From the NCBI RefSeq assembly GCF_015752205.1, contig NZ_JADOVG010000006.1, positions 124,001 to 188,000 of the forward strand: DNA of 64,000 nucleotides, in the 5' to 3' direction. How positions within the stretch are numbered: the stretch's first letter is position 1; every line of letters begins with the position of its first letter. Positions 1-11,302 of the stretch are shown one piece after another. The notes under the pieces are model-generated. The model searched no databases. It was not told the origin of the DNA and was given only the letters and a program-made list of their open reading frames with translations. A program made the position numbers and the translations under genes. This DNA is from Polaromonas sp. CG_9.7 (GTDB taxonomy: Bacteria > Pseudomonadota > Gammaproteobacteria > Burkholderiales > Burkholderiaceae_C).

Positions 1-2
1 GC

Positions 3-350
3 GACGGTGGCAGTTTTGCCACGGCCAGCGATCTGGCGTTGCATGTTAAAAATACGTTGAAAAGGCCTGTTACCCTGGTGGGAGTTGGGCATGCAGCTAT
101 TAAAAAAATAGCTTGGTGCAGCGGCGGGGCGCAAGGCTATTTCGAGCCAGCGATTGCCGCCGGGGCCGACGCCTTCATCACCGGCGAGATTTCCGAACCG
201 CAGGCGCATCTTGCGCGCGAGACGGGCGTGACGTTCATTGCCTGTGGCCACCATGCCTCGGAGCGTTACGGCGCACCGGCACTTGCCTCGCATGTCGCAG
301 CGCAATTCGGCTTGCATCACCAGTTCATTGAGATCGACAACCCTGCATGA
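3..350 (+). CDS. Nif3-like dinuclear metal centre protein, C-terminal part (5' end outside window)
   Basis: This is the last ~115 residues of a Nif3/YbgI family protein whose start lies upstream of the window. The visible part holds the family signature IAWCSGGAQGYF, then GADAFITGEISEPQAHLA and the metal-ligand segment ACGHHASERYG, whose His and Glu bind the dinuclear centre in characterised members. The cellular function of the family is uncertain. The stop codon overlaps the start of the next gene as ATGA, which implies translational coupling. The segment AIKKIA just before the signature is encoded by a palindrome identical to the core of the dispersed repeat in this window. Confidence 0.9.
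   Translation, partial: DGGSFATASDLALHVKNTLKRPVTLVGVGHAAIKKIAWCSGGAQGYFEPAIAAGADAFITGEISEPQAHLARETGVTFIACGHHASERYGAPALASHVAAQFGLHHQFIEIDNPA
96..112 (-). repeat. Dispersed two-hairpin repeat, core only (copy A, inside the Nif3-like gene)
   Basis: The 17-nt core GCTATTAAAAAAATAGC is a perfect GCTAT-N7-ATAGC palindrome. On the minus strand the flank to about 145 resembles the left part of the repeat (TTGCGCC, GAAATAGCC) but is six bases shorter than the standard copy. The flank also encodes family-conserved residues (WCSGGAQGYF), so only the core is a confident match. It is translated as A-I-K-K-I-A. Confidence 0.55.
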
Positions 351-1480
351 CCACCCAAACCCGACCTTTCCTCATCACGATGGGCGACGCCGCTGGCATT
401 GGCCCGGAAATCATCGCCAGGGCCTTTGCTCACTCACCACGGGATATGACGGGCTGCGTGGTGGTCGGTGACGTGCCGACGCTGCGCCGCGCTTGCGCCC
501 TTGTGGCCATCGCATGTGGAAGTCCGGCAATGCCGGTAGCCGAACTGGATTCGCTGTCTGACCTGCCTGCCGTGCCGCCGAACTGCATTGGCGTGTTGCA
601 AAAATGCGCGCTGCCTGAATTGGTTTCCTACGGAGAGATCAGCGGCCTGGCTGGCAAAGCCGCTGCGGATTGCATCGTCTGGGCCGCCCGCACCGTGCTG
701 GCGGGCGAGGCTGCCGCCATGATCACAGCGCCAATCCACAAGGAGGCTCTGTCTGCCGCCGGCGGCTGGGCGGCCCGTTTCCCGGGCCATACCGAAATGC
801 TACAGGCCGAAGCTGCGGCGTTTTTGGGCAAACCGGTGAGTGAAGTCCCGGTGCGCATGATGCTGGCCAATGAGGAACTCCGGACGGTTCTGGTGAGCAT
901 CCACATGTCGCTCAAAAATTCGATCGACGCCGTGACCTTTGACAACGTGCTGCAGACACTGCGCATTGCGCACCAAGCACTCAAGGCGGCTCTGGGGCAC
1001 CCGCCACGCATCGCCGTGGCGGGCCTGAATCCGCATGCCGGTGAAGGCGGCTTGTTTGGTTCAGAAGAGCAATTGATCATTGGCCCTGCCATTGCTGCCG
1101 CATTGCGCGAAGGTTTGAATGTGCAAGGTCCCTTCGCCCCGGACACAGTTTTCATGCGCGCGCGCAACACCGTCTTGAAGTCGGGCGAGTTTGATGTGGT
1201 GGTGGCCATGTACCACGACCAGGGCTTGATTCCCGTCAAATATCTGGGCGTGGAGCAGGGTGTCAACGTCACGCTGGGATTGCCGCTGGTGCGCACAAGT
1301 CCGGACCATGGCACGGCTTTCGATATTGCCGGCACCGGCCAGGCAGATGCATCCAGCCTGCTGGCCGCGATACGGATGGCAAGACAGCAAGCTGCCTGGC
1401 CAACAATAGAAGGCCGCGTGCTGGAAGCGGAGTCAGCGCTGCGCTTGTCGGTGCGCCAACATGGCGGGAATCATGCTTGA
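347..1480 (+). CDS. pdxA: PdxA-family 4-hydroxythreonine-4-phosphate dehydrogenase
   Basis: This NAD-dependent, divalent-metal dehydrogenase oxidises 4-phosphohydroxy-L-threonine in pyridoxal phosphate synthesis. The 377-residue protein starts with a [11 protein letters not shown] nucleotide-site motif. It carries the three metal-binding histidines in [16 protein letters not shown] and MYHDQGLIP, and the catalytic-lysine region [10 protein letters not shown]. It is longer than the usual ~330 residues, and its MGDxAGIGPEI start is also seen in PdxA2-type relatives acting on threonate, erythronate or aromatic diols, so the exact substrate is not certain. The ATG overlaps the Nif3-like stop codon. 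The 3' end overlaps mscL by 10 bp in convergent orientation. Confidence 0.88.
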   Translation: MTTQTRPFLITMGDAAGIGPEIIARAFAHSPRDMTGCVVVGDVPTLRRACALVAIACGSPAMPVAELDSLSDLPAVPPNCIGVLQKCALPELVSYGEISGLAGKAAADCIVWAARTVLAGEAAAMITAPIHKEALSAAGGWAARFPGHTEMLQAEAAAFLGKPVSEVPVRMMLANEELRTVLVSIHMSLKNSIDAVTFDNVLQTLRIAHQALKAALGHPPRIAVAGLNPHAGEGGLFGSEEQLIIGPAIAAALREGLNVQGPFAPDTVFMRARNTVLKSGEFDVVVAMYHDQGLIPVKYLGVEQGVNVTLGLPLVRTSPDHGTAFDIAGTGQADASSLLAAIRMARQQAAWPTIEGRVLEAESALRLSVRQHGGNHA

Positions 1481-1890
1481 CGTTTCAAGCTGTCGCGGAT
1501 TTCACGCAACAGCACGATGTCTTCCGCCGTTGCTGGCGGAGCGGCGAGCGGACGGGGCTTCCTGAGGCGGTTCATCTGCTTGATCATCATGAAGATGATG
1601 AAAGCCAGGATGATGAAGTTCAGCGCCACCGTGATGAAGTTGCCGTAAGCAAAGACGGCCCCGGCCTTCTTTGCTTCGACCAATGAGAGTCCGGCAGCCT
1701 GCCCGGCCAGCGCAACATAGTAATTCGAGAAGTCAAGCCCTCCAAAAAGCTTGCTGACCAATGGCATGATCAGATCGCCAACGATGGAATCGACGATTTT
1801 TCCAAACGCCCCCCCGATAATCACACCGACGGCCAGGTCCATTACATTGCCCTTGACGGCAAATTCCTTGAATTCCTGCATCATTCCCAT
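1471..1890 (-). CDS. mscL: Large-conductance mechanosensitive channel MscL
   Basis: This 139-residue inner-membrane protein forms a homopentameric pore that opens under membrane tension to release solutes during hypo-osmotic shock. The N-terminal helix and TM1 ([20 protein letters not shown]) are canonical, and TM2 ([20 protein letters not shown]) is followed by a basic KQMNRLRKP stretch and a C-terminal bundle helix ([13 protein letters not shown]). GGAG lies about 7 nt before the ATG at 1890. The gene is monocistronic and convergent with pdxA, with a 10-bp coding overlap. Confidence 0.97.
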   Translation of the reverse strand: MGMMQEFKEFAVKGNVMDLAVGVIIGGAFGKIVDSIVGDLIMPLVSKLFGGLDFSNYYVALAGQAAGLSLVEAKKAGAVFAYGNFITVALNFIILAFIIFMMIKQMNRLRKPRPLAAPPATAEDIVLLREIRDSLKRQA

Positions 1891-2151
1891 AGTTTCACTC
1901 CAGTTCCTTCGGGTTGTTGTACGTGCATCTCAGCACAGCTGACGACAAATAATTATGCAGCTTCGGGGTGAATTTCCAAGTTGCTTTGAAGCATTGTTTG
2001 CAGCAAACCATGCCAGCCCTTCAATCGCAAACGGGCAGGCCAGGATCGCCGGAAACCGTTGTGAAGCCTTAAAGCATCACTTCCTGCTCCGCTACAATCA
2101 CGGGTTGATCCCCCACTATTCCTTTTTCAAGCCAGTTCTTGAAGGACTTTC

Positions 2152-2778
2152 ATGACCCAAGCAAGCGTAATAGGCGCGCCACACGGCGCACCTGTTGATA
2201 AAGATAAAAGAAACTGGATCGTTGCCACCTGTGCCGTAGGTGGAGCGGGCGTTGCTGCTGTGGCCGTACCGTTTGTCAGCACTTTTCAGCCGTCCGAGCG
2301 CGCCAAGGCTACAGGTGCTGCTGTCGAGGTCGATATTTCTGCCTTGAAGCCGGGTGAAAAAATGACCGTGGAGTGGCGCGGAAAACCGGTCTGGATTCTC
2401 AAGCGCACGCCTGAGCAACTGGCAACCCTGTCCCAGGTTGACAGCATGCTTGCAGACCCTAACTCTGAACGAAAACTGCCCGAGTGGACGCCCGCATACG
2501 CGCGCAACGAAACTCGTTCCATCAAGGCAGACACTTTGGTGGTGGTGGGTATTTGCCCGCATCTAGGCTGTTCACCCTCCGACAAGTTGCAGGCCGGTCC
2601 GCAGCCATCGCTGCCCGACGACTGGCATGGCGGCTTCCTGTGCCCTTGCCATGGATCGACGTTCGACCTGGCCGGCCGCGTTTACAAAAACAAGCCTTCA
2701 CCTGACAACCTCGAAGTGCCTCCCCACATGTACCTGTCGGATGCAAAATTATTGATTGGTGAGGACAAGAAGGCTTGA
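2152..2778 (+). CDS. petA: Ubiquinol-cytochrome c reductase Rieske iron-sulfur subunit
   Basis: This is the 208-residue Rieske protein of the cytochrome bc1 complex, which takes electrons from ubiquinol at the Qo site. A single membrane anchor covers residues ~24-45 (WIVATCAVGGAGVAAVAVPF), followed by the periplasmic cluster domain. The two [2Fe-2S] motifs CPHLGC and CPCHGS each supply one Cys and one His ligand, and their second cysteines form the disulfide. GAAGGA sits 5 nt before the ATG. It is the first gene of petABC. Export by Tat would be expected for the family, although no twin arginine is visible at the N terminus. Confidence 0.97.
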   Translation: MTQASVIGAPHGAPVDKDKRNWIVATCAVGGAGVAAVAVPFVSTFQPSERAKATGAAVEVDISALKPGEKMTVEWRGKPVWILKRTPEQLATLSQVDSMLADPNSERKLPEWTPAYARNETRSIKADTLVVVGICPHLGCSPSDKLQAGPQPSLPDDWHGGFLCPCHGSTFDLAGRVYKNKPSPDNLEVPPHMYLSDAKLLIGEDKKA

Positions 2779-2885
2779 AGGCCCTCCAACCTTTTATAAA
2801 AGACCCTGTCACCTGCGCTTGAAACCCTGCCTTTGCGCACTGTATCAATTCAAGGCCAAAGAAACTCACCGAACCAGGATCAGTC

Positions 2886-4295
2886 ATGGCTGTATTCAAA
2901 GAAATTTCCCCAGATGCCCCGCTCGCCGACAAGGCGATGACGTGGGTAGACAATCGTTTTCCCGCCAGCAAGCTCTTCAAAGAGCATATGAGCGAATATT
3001 ACGCACCGAAGAATTTCAATTTCTGGTACGTCTTCGGTGCACTGGCCTTGCTGGTGCTGGTGATCCAGATCGTCACGGGTATTTTCCTGACGATGAACTA
3101 CAAGCCCGAAGCATCACTGGCTTTTGGTTCAGTCGAATACATCATGCGCGATGTGCCTTGGGGCTGGCTGATCCGCTACATGCATTCCACCGGTGCATCG
3201 GCATTTTTCGTTGTGGTTTATCTGCACATGTTCCGTGGCCTGATCTACGGCAGCTACCGCAAGCCGCGTGAACTGATCTGGGTGTTCGGCTGCGCGATTT
3301 TCCTTGCGCTGATGGCCGAGGCCTTCATGGGCTACCTGCTGCCCTGGGGCCAGATGAGCTATTGGGGCGCCCAAGTCATCGTGAACCTGTTTGCCGCCAT
3401 TCCGTTCATCGGTCCTGACCTGGCCCTGCTGATTCGCGGTGACTATGTGGTGGGCGATGCAACGCTGAACCGCTTTTTTGCTTTCCATGTGATCGCCGTG
3501 CCGCTGGTGTTGCTGGGCCTGGTCGTGGCGCACATCATTGCGCTGCATGAAGTTGGCTCCAACAATCCGGACGGTGTCGAGGTCAAGGGTCCTAACGCGC
3601 CACGCGATAGCAGCGGTCATCCGCTGGATGCCATTCCCTTTCATCCGTACTACACGGTGCATGATATTTTCGCCGTCAGTCTTTTCCTGATGATTTTCAG
3701 CGCGATTATTTTCTTTGCCCCCGAGTTTGGTGGTTATTTCCTGGAGTACAACAACTTCATTCCCGCCGATCCGCTGAAAACGCCACTGCACATCGCGCCG
3801 GTCTGGTATTTCACGCCTTACTACTCGATGCTGCGTGCCATCACGAGCGAGATGATGTATGCCTTGATTGCCTGCGTACTTCTGGGTGCCGTTCTGGGTG
3901 TGCTGAAGGCCCGGATCGCTGGCTTGTTCAAGGCCGTCATCGTGGGTGCTGCCGTGGCTCTGGTCGGTGCAATGCTGTTGATTGATGCCAAATTCTGGGG
4001 TGTCGTGGTCATGGGTGGCGCCGTCATCATCCTGTTTTTCCTGCCATGGCTGGACAACAGTGAAGTCAAATCTATCCGCTACCGTCCAACCTGGAACAAA
4101 TACCTCTATGGTGTTTTTGTTCTCAACTTCTTTATCCTGGGTTATCTGGGGGTGCAGCCACCTTCCGCTATTGGCGAACGCGTTTCGCAGATCGGAACCC
4201 TTTTCTACTTCGGTTTCTTTCTGTTGATGCCTTGGTGGAGTCGCCTGGGAACTTTCAAACGTGTTCCTGACCGTGTTACTTTCGCGGCCCACTGA
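2886..4295 (+). CDS. petB: Ubiquinol-cytochrome c reductase cytochrome b
   Basis: This 469-residue integral membrane subunit carries hemes bL and bH and forms the Qo and Qi sites of complex III. Haem-ligand histidines lie in the second and fourth helices (for example RYMHSTGAS, VYLHMFRG and AFHVIAVP). WGQMSYWGAQVIVN is the conserved Qo-side segment. The Qo motif reads PVWY (APVWYFTPYYSML) rather than the mitochondrial PEWY. A C-terminal extension adds helices beyond the eight-helix core. The gene lies 107 bp after petA and 18 bp before petC, so the three are probably one operon. Confidence 0.97.
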   Translation: MAVFKEISPDAPLADKAMTWVDNRFPASKLFKEHMSEYYAPKNFNFWYVFGALALLVLVIQIVTGIFLTMNYKPEASLAFGSVEYIMRDVPWGWLIRYMHSTGASAFFVVVYLHMFRGLIYGSYRKPRELIWVFGCAIFLALMAEAFMGYLLPWGQMSYWGAQVIVNLFAAIPFIGPDLALLIRGDYVVGDATLNRFFAFHVIAVPLVLLGLVVAHIIALHEVGSNNPDGVEVKGPNAPRDSSGHPLDAIPFHPYYTVHDIFAVSLFLMIFSAIIFFAPEFGGYFLEYNNFIPADPLKTPLHIAPVWYFTPYYSMLRAITSEMMYALIACVLLGAVLGVLKARIAGLFKAVIVGAAVALVGAMLLIDAKFWGVVVMGGAVIILFFLPWLDNSEVKSIRYRPTWNKYLYGVFVLNFFILGYLGVQPPSAIGERVSQIGTLFYFGFFLLMPWWSRLGTFKRVPDRVTFAAH

Positions 4296-4313
4296 GAGCA
4301 GGAAATTTTGATT

Positions 4314-5069
4314 ATGAAAAAAATAATTTTTGCCCTCATTGCTTCACTGGGTCTACTGACTGGTGCGCAGGCTTCCGAAGGTGGCATGGCCTGGGACAAG
4401 GCGCCCAACAAGACAAATGACATGGCTGCCTTGCAAAACGGCGCGAAGCTTTTTGTCAACTACTGCCTGAATTGTCATTCAGCCGCCTTCATGCGCTTTA
4501 ATCGCTTGAAAGACATCGGCCTGACCGACCAGCAGATCAAGGACAACTTGTTGTTCACGACTGAAAAAGTCGGTGAGACCATGAAGGTGGCGATTGATCC
4601 CAAACAAGCCAAGGACTGGTTTGGTGGTACACCACCCGACTTGACCCTGATTGCCCGCTCACGAGCCGGCGCAGGCGGTTCAGGCGCGGACTACCTGTAC
4701 ACGTACATGCGTACTTTCTACCGTGATGAAACCAAGGCAACGGGCTGGAACAATCTGGCTTATCCGAACGTAGCCATGCCGCACGTTCTGTGGGAGCTGC
4801 AGGGCATACGCAAGCCCTTGTATGACGAGAAGGAAGAACACGGCCACAAGGTTGCTGTTTTCAAAGGTTGGGAACAGGTCACGCCGGGCTCCATGACCTC
4901 TCTGCAATATGACCAGGCCATGGGCGATCTGGTCGGTTATCTTCAGTGGATGGCAGAACCTATTCAAAATACCCGTGTTCGTATTGGTGTGTGGGTGCTG
5001 CTGTTTCTGCTTGGTCTGAGCTTTGTGGCATGGCGCCTCAACGCGGCGTTCTGGAAAGACGTCAAATAG
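4314..5069 (+). CDS. petC: Ubiquinol-cytochrome c reductase cytochrome c1
   Basis: This 251-residue cytochrome c1 passes electrons from the Rieske cluster to soluble cytochrome c. A signal peptide (MKKIIFALIASLGLLTGAQA) is followed by the haem attachment motif CLNCH at about residue 51. A likely Met ligand lies in YPNVAMPH, and the C-terminal membrane anchor is VRIGVWVLLFLLGLSFVAW with a basic end. I chose the ATG at 4314, preceded by AGGAAA at 4300-4305, over the in-frame TTG at 4308. It is the third gene of the bc1 operon and is followed by a strong terminator. Confidence 0.96.
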   Translation: MKKIIFALIASLGLLTGAQASEGGMAWDKAPNKTNDMAALQNGAKLFVNYCLNCHSAAFMRFNRLKDIGLTDQQIKDNLLFTTEKVGETMKVAIDPKQAKDWFGGTPPDLTLIARSRAGAGGSGADYLYTYMRTFYRDETKATGWNNLAYPNVAMPHVLWELQGIRKPLYDEKEEHGHKVAVFKGWEQVTPGSMTSLQYDQAMGDLVGYLQWMAEPIQNTRVRIGVWVLLFLLGLSFVAWRLNAAFWKDVK

Positions 5070-5123
5070 TTTTGTGCTGATCAATGCGTTCAGGGCTTGC
5101 CCTGGCGGATATTGGCACCTTCG

Positions 5124-5173
5124 GAGTGGACGGTTCTAAGGTTTGAATCTTAGCCTTCCACTCTTTTGCTTTT
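5124..5173 (+). terminator. Rho-independent terminator after petABC
   Basis: A long hairpin has an outer arm GAGTGGA (5124-5130) pairing with TCCACTC (5157-5163). Its inner arms are CTAAG and CTTAG around an 8-nt loop. It is followed by TTTTGCTTTT. It lies 54 bp after the petC stop and before the sspA ribosome binding site, so it separates the two operons, perhaps incompletely. Confidence 0.8.
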
Positions 5174-5187
5174 AGGAGTTCCGAATC

Positions 5188-5799
5188 ATGATGGTCCTTT
5201 ATTCAGGTACAACCTGCCCTTTTTCACATCGTTGCCGTTTTGTGTTGTTTGAAAAGGGCATGGATTTTGAAATTCGTGACGTTGACCTGTACAACAAGCC
5301 TGAAGACATCAATGTGATGAATCCCTACGGCCAGGTTCCCATTCTGGTCGAGCGCGACCTGATTCTGTATGAGTCGAACATCATCAATGAATATATTGAT
5401 GAGCGCTTTCCCCATCCGCAGCTGATGCCTGGCGATCCGGTTGATCGCGCACGGGTTCGACTGTTTCTGCTGAATTTTGAAAAAGAACTGTTTGTTCATG
5501 TCAGCGCTCTTGAATCACGTGCTTCCAAGGGAAACGAAAAAGCGCTTGAAAAATCACGTGCCCATATTCGTGACCGCCTGACACAACTTGCACCGATTTT
5601 TCTGAAGAACAAGTTCATGCTTGGGGACAATTTCTCGATGCTTGACGTGGCGATTGCACCGCTGCTCTGGCGCCTTGACTACTACGGTATCGACCTGTCA
5701 AAAAATGCTGCCCCCCTGCTCAAGTATGCGGAACGCATTTTTTCACGACCTGCCTACATTGAGGCACTGACGCCTTCCGAAAAGGTAATGCGCAAGTAA
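5188..5799 (+). CDS. sspA: Stringent starvation protein A (glutathione S-transferase fold)
   Basis: SspA is an RNA polymerase-associated regulator with a GST fold but usually no GST activity. The 203-residue protein has an N-terminal thioredoxin-like domain with TTCPFSHRCRFVLFEKG and the cis-proline strand YGQVPILV, followed by YESNIINEYIDERFPHP. A helical C-terminal domain contains GDNFSMLDVAIAPLLWRL. TAGGAG lies 9 nt upstream of the first of two consecutive ATG codons. It is followed closely by sspB, the usual sspA-sspB arrangement. Confidence 0.95.
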   Translation: MMVLYSGTTCPFSHRCRFVLFEKGMDFEIRDVDLYNKPEDINVMNPYGQVPILVERDLILYESNIINEYIDERFPHPQLMPGDPVDRARVRLFLLNFEKELFVHVSALESRASKGNEKALEKSRAHIRDRLTQLAPIFLKNKFMLGDNFSMLDVAIAPLLWRLDYYGIDLSKNAAPLLKYAERIFSRPAYIEALTPSEKVMRK

Positions 5800-5829
5800 C
5801 TACCGCATCGAATTTAAAGGAATCAGCAC

Positions 5830-6393
5830 TTGGCCGAATTCATGAATGCTCCTAACGCCACATCAACCCGTCCCTACCTGATTCGTGCCTTGTACGAATG
5901 GTGTACCGACAACGGCTTTACGCCTTATGTGGCTGTATCGGTAGACAACACCGTGCAAGTACCGCGTGAGTACGTAAAAGATAATGAGATCGTGCTGAAC
6001 ATCGGTTTTGACGCCACCAGTTCGCTGAGCTTGGGAAATGAGTTCATTGAATTCAAGGCGCGTTTCGGAGGTGCTGCGCGTGAAATTCTGGTACCTATTA
6101 GCCATGTGATTGCCATCTATGCTCGTGAAAATGGGCAAGGGATGGCTTTTCCTCTCGAAACAATTTCTCCGGGAGCAACCGATTCTGATGGATCAAAGCC
6201 TGCCGCGCCGGTTTTAGAGGTCTTGCAAACTGACAATCCTTCATCGGAAATGCCGGACAACAAAATCATGCAACTTGTGGAAAACATACCAAGTAAAAAT
6301 ACGGGTGGCAAAGGCAAGCCAAAAAATACGGATGCGCCTGAGCCGCCCAAACCGCCAGCACGCCCACGTCCTTCACTCAAGCGCGTGAAGTAG
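5830..6393 (+). CDS. sspB: ClpXP protease specificity-enhancing factor SspB
   Basis: SspB tethers ssrA-tagged and other substrates to the ClpX unfoldase. The N-terminal substrate-binding domain (STRPYLIRALYEWC, PYVAVSVDN) covers residues ~10-115. A flexible acidic/proline linker follows, ending in the ClpX-binding tail RPSLKRVK, which resembles the E. coli tail. AAAGGA at 5816-5821 is 8 nt from the TTG at 5830 and 20 nt from the in-frame ATG at 5842, so I prefer the TTG start (187 aa). It sits 30 bp after sspA and just before tRNA-Thr. Confidence 0.93.
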   Translation: MAEFMNAPNATSTRPYLIRALYEWCTDNGFTPYVAVSVDNTVQVPREYVKDNEIVLNIGFDATSSLSLGNEFIEFKARFGGAAREILVPISHVIAIYARENGQGMAFPLETISPGATDSDGSKPAAPVLEVLQTDNPSSEMPDNKIMQLVENIPSKNTGGKGKPKNTDAPEPPKPPARPRPSLKRVK

Positions 6394-6405
6394 AATACTA
6401 TTTGT

Positions 6406-6481
6406 GCCGCTTTAGCTCAGTTGGTAGAGCAACCGCCTTGTAAGCGGTAGGTCGTCAGTTCGATTCCGACAAGCGGCACCA
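6406..6481 (+). tRNA. tRNA-Thr (anticodon TGT)
   Basis: This is a complete 76-nt cloverleaf. The acceptor stem is GCCGCTT/AAGCGGC, the D-arm contains TAGCTCAGTTGGTAGAGC, and the anticodon stem ACCGC/GCGGT encloses CTTGTAA with anticodon TGT. The T-arm contains GTTCGATTC, and the CCA end is encoded. It starts 12 bp after the sspB stop. Confidence 0.97.
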
Positions 6482-6511
6482 TTCAATGGTTCATGCGTAA
6501 ATGCAGTGTTT

Positions 6512-6551
6512 GCGAACACCACAAAGTATTTCTTGCTATTTATTAAATAGC
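6512..6551 (+). repeat. Dispersed two-hairpin repeat (copy B, partial)
   Basis: The core GCTATTTATTAAATAGC (6535-6551) sits inside a perfect 9-bp palindrome (TGCTATTTA/TAAATAGCA). The GCGAA block begins 23 nt upstream of the core instead of the usual 24, and the left block is not recognisable. It lies between tRNA-Thr and the dciA-like gene. Confidence 0.6.
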
Positions 6552-6593
6552 ACAGCAAAACCCACTTTTCAAATCTCTTTTCAGCACAAACCA

Positions 6594-6908
6594 TCACCGG
6601 TTTTTTGCGATCAAAATTTTGAGCCGTATTGACTTGGCCTTCCAGCCTTGGCGCAAAAGGCTCGACTGGATGAGTGGAACCAGTTGTCGGACTTTTGCAG
6701 AAGCTGCATTGCCGTTTACCAGAAGACACCAGTTTTCGGCATCAATTGGCCCGGCCTTGACGGACGGCCTCAGAGTCGCCGGAATCAGCGTTTCAATCGC
6801 TTTCAATCGTTGATTCGACTCACGAACCAAGTCGGCAAGCCGCGCGAGAGATGGCGAATTGCCGGCTGCCTGATGCAAACTCACTGCGGATTGCAAACGT
6901 CTGTGCAT
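6594..6908 (-). CDS. DciA-like DUF721 protein
   Basis: This is a 104-residue DUF721/DciA-type protein. The conserved region is RPSVKAGPID followed by WCLLVNGNAASAKVRQLVPL and a C-terminal LLRQGWKAKSIRLKILI strand. DciA helps load the replicative helicase DnaB in bacteria that lack DnaC. Helicase loading is only a family-level inference here, because betaproteobacterial members are short. The gene is divergent from secA, a common arrangement in this order. The start is the ATG at 6908; a CTG lies two codons upstream and no strong Shine-Dalgarno sequence is visible. Confidence 0.75.
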   Translation of the reverse strand: MHRRLQSAVSLHQAAGNSPSLARLADLVRESNQRLKAIETLIPATLRPSVKAGPIDAENWCLLVNGNAASAKVRQLVPLIQSSLLRQGWKAKSIRLKILIAKNR

Positions 6909-7210
6909 TTTCAGTTTTTGATGGAAGTCAACATGGCGGCGTAATTATCATGGATGTCTGTCTCTGGTTTTTTCTACGCCATCGTTTTAAATAGTCACAA
7001 ACGCTCAGGCTTCGCACAATTTCCCGTTTGCCGATCCGGAAACCGCATTTCTTGGGTGTACATGAAGAGCTGTTTGCCTGTCAGCGCTAAAATCTGCGGT
7101 TTGCGCATGGTTGAACTAACCGTTTGTGCCCACAGCTAGGTTCCGTACTCAATAAGGGATTTTGGCCGCATTGCAAGCTCAGGGGAGCAGTCATTCGCGG
7201 CTTCGCATTT
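6909..7210. other. dciA-secA divergent intergenic region
   Basis: These 302 bp hold the control regions of the two divergent genes. I found no convincing -35/-10 pair, no tRNA and no repeat copy. The in-frame extension of secA upstream of 7211 and a small + strand frame at 6954-7139 show no recognisable protein sequence and are treated as non-coding. AGGGGAG at 7181-7187 is too far from the secA ATG to be its ribosome binding site. Confidence 0.5.
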
Positions 7211-9973
<2,763 letters not shown>

Positions 9974-10042
9974 TTCGCCCAGCAGCCTGATCTTTTAGGG
10001 GCGCTCGCGGCGTCCCAACCCTGTTTTACCGGAGTCAATCTC

Positions 10043-11284
10043 ATGCCTGTCAACCTGATGGCCACACCCGCCGCTGACCTCCATGCCGTGCCGGGTGTGC
10101 GCTGGGGCATTGCCGAAGCCGGCATCCGCAAGGCCCATCGCAAGGACCTGGCTGTGCTGCTGCTCGATGAAGGCGCTTCGGTCGGCGCGGTGTTTACCCA
10201 AAACCGGTTTTGCGCCGCGCCGGTGCAAATCTGCCGCCAGCATCTGGCCGCCCAGGCGGGCCGGAGCCACGGCATCCGGGCCATGCTGATCAACACCGGT
10301 AACGCCAACGCAGGGACCGGCCAGGACGGTCTGGTTCGCGCCCAGTCCACCTGCATTGAACTGGCCCGCGCTCTGAACCTGTCGCCAGAGCAGATCCTGC
10401 CGTTTTCAACCGGCGTCATCATGGAGCCCCTGCCGCATGACCGGATTGCGGCCGGAATTCCTGCCGCGCTGGCTGATGCCAAAGCAGACAACTGGGCGAA
10501 TGCCGCCGAAGCCATCATGACCACCGACACGGTGCCCAAGGCGTTTTCAACCCGTGTCAACCTGGGCGGCGCCACGGTCACCATCACCGGTATCAGCAAG
10601 GGTGCGGGCATGATTCGCCCGAACATGGCGACGATGCTGGGTTTTCTGGCCACCGATGCCTGTGTGTCGCAAGGCTTGATGGCGCAACTGGCCAGTGAAC
10701 TGGCCGAAGCCTCTTTCAACCGCATCACGATTGACGGCGATACCTCGACCAATGACTCCTTCGTGGTGATTGCCAGCAACCAGGCGGTGCATGCGCCTGT
10801 GACGTCGCTGGAAAGTGCCGACGGCCAGGCCTTGCGTTCGGCCATGATGGGCATTGCGCAGCAGCTCGCGCAAGCCATCGTGCGCGACGGCGAAGGGGCG
10901 ACCAAGTTCATCACCGTCCGGGTCGAAGGCGGCAAGACCGGCGAGGAATGCCGACAGGTGGGCTATGCCATCGCCCATTCGCCGCTGGTCAAGACGGCAT
11001 TTTTTGCCAGCGATCCCAATCTGGGGCGCATTCTGGCCGCCGTAGGCTATGCCGGTATCGCCGACCTGGACCCGACGCACATCGACCTCTACCTGGACGA
11101 TGTGCTGGTGGCCAAAAATGGCGGCCGGCATGCGGACTACGTCGAAGCCGATGGCCAGCGCGTGATGAAGCAAGCCGAGATCGCCGTGCGTGTCGTGCTC
11201 GGCCGGGGTGCGGCTGCCGACACGATCTGGACCTGTGACCTGTCCTACGACTACGTCAAGATCAACGCGGATTACCGCAGCTAA
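10043..11284 (+). CDS. argJ: Bifunctional glutamate N-acetyltransferase / N-acetylglutamate synthase ArgJ
   Basis: ArgJ recycles the acetyl group from N-acetylornithine to glutamate and can also use acetyl-CoA in arginine synthesis. The 413-residue precursor contains the autoproteolysis site NMA-TMLGF. Thr197 becomes the N-terminal nucleophile of the beta chain. Other conserved segments are NTGNANAGTG near residue 85 and [11 protein letters not shown] late in the protein. It lies downstream of secA and 18 bp before the DUF815 ATPase gene. Whether it is mono- or bifunctional cannot be read from sequence alone. Confidence 0.96.
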   Translation: MPVNLMATPAADLHAVPGVRWGIAEAGIRKAHRKDLAVLLLDEGASVGAVFTQNRFCAAPVQICRQHLAAQAGRSHGIRAMLINTGNANAGTGQDGLVRAQSTCIELARALNLSPEQILPFSTGVIMEPLPHDRIAAGIPAALADAKADNWANAAEAIMTTDTVPKAFSTRVNLGGATVTITGISKGAGMIRPNMATMLGFLATDACVSQGLMAQLASELAEASFNRITIDGDTSTNDSFVVIASNQAVHAPVTSLESADGQALRSAMMGIAQQLAQAIVRDGEGATKFITVRVEGGKTGEECRQVGYAIAHSPLVKTAFFASDPNLGRILAAVGYAGIADLDPTHIDLYLDDVLVAKNGGRHADYVEADGQRVMKQAEIAVRVVLGRGAAADTIWTCDLSYDYVKINADYRS

Positions 11285-11302
11285 ACAATCAGGTGATTGC
11301 GC

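Noticed and set aside
3601..3612. GATAGC in petB as a repeat arm
   Set aside because: No partner arm occurs 12 bases upstream.
6412..6729. Minus-strand frame covering tRNA-Thr
   Set aside because: It is a translation of the tRNA gene and of repeat copy B, a typical false protein.
7124..7210. N-terminal extension of SecA
   Set aside because: The extra 29 residues have no counterpart in SecA proteins and no ribosome binding site.
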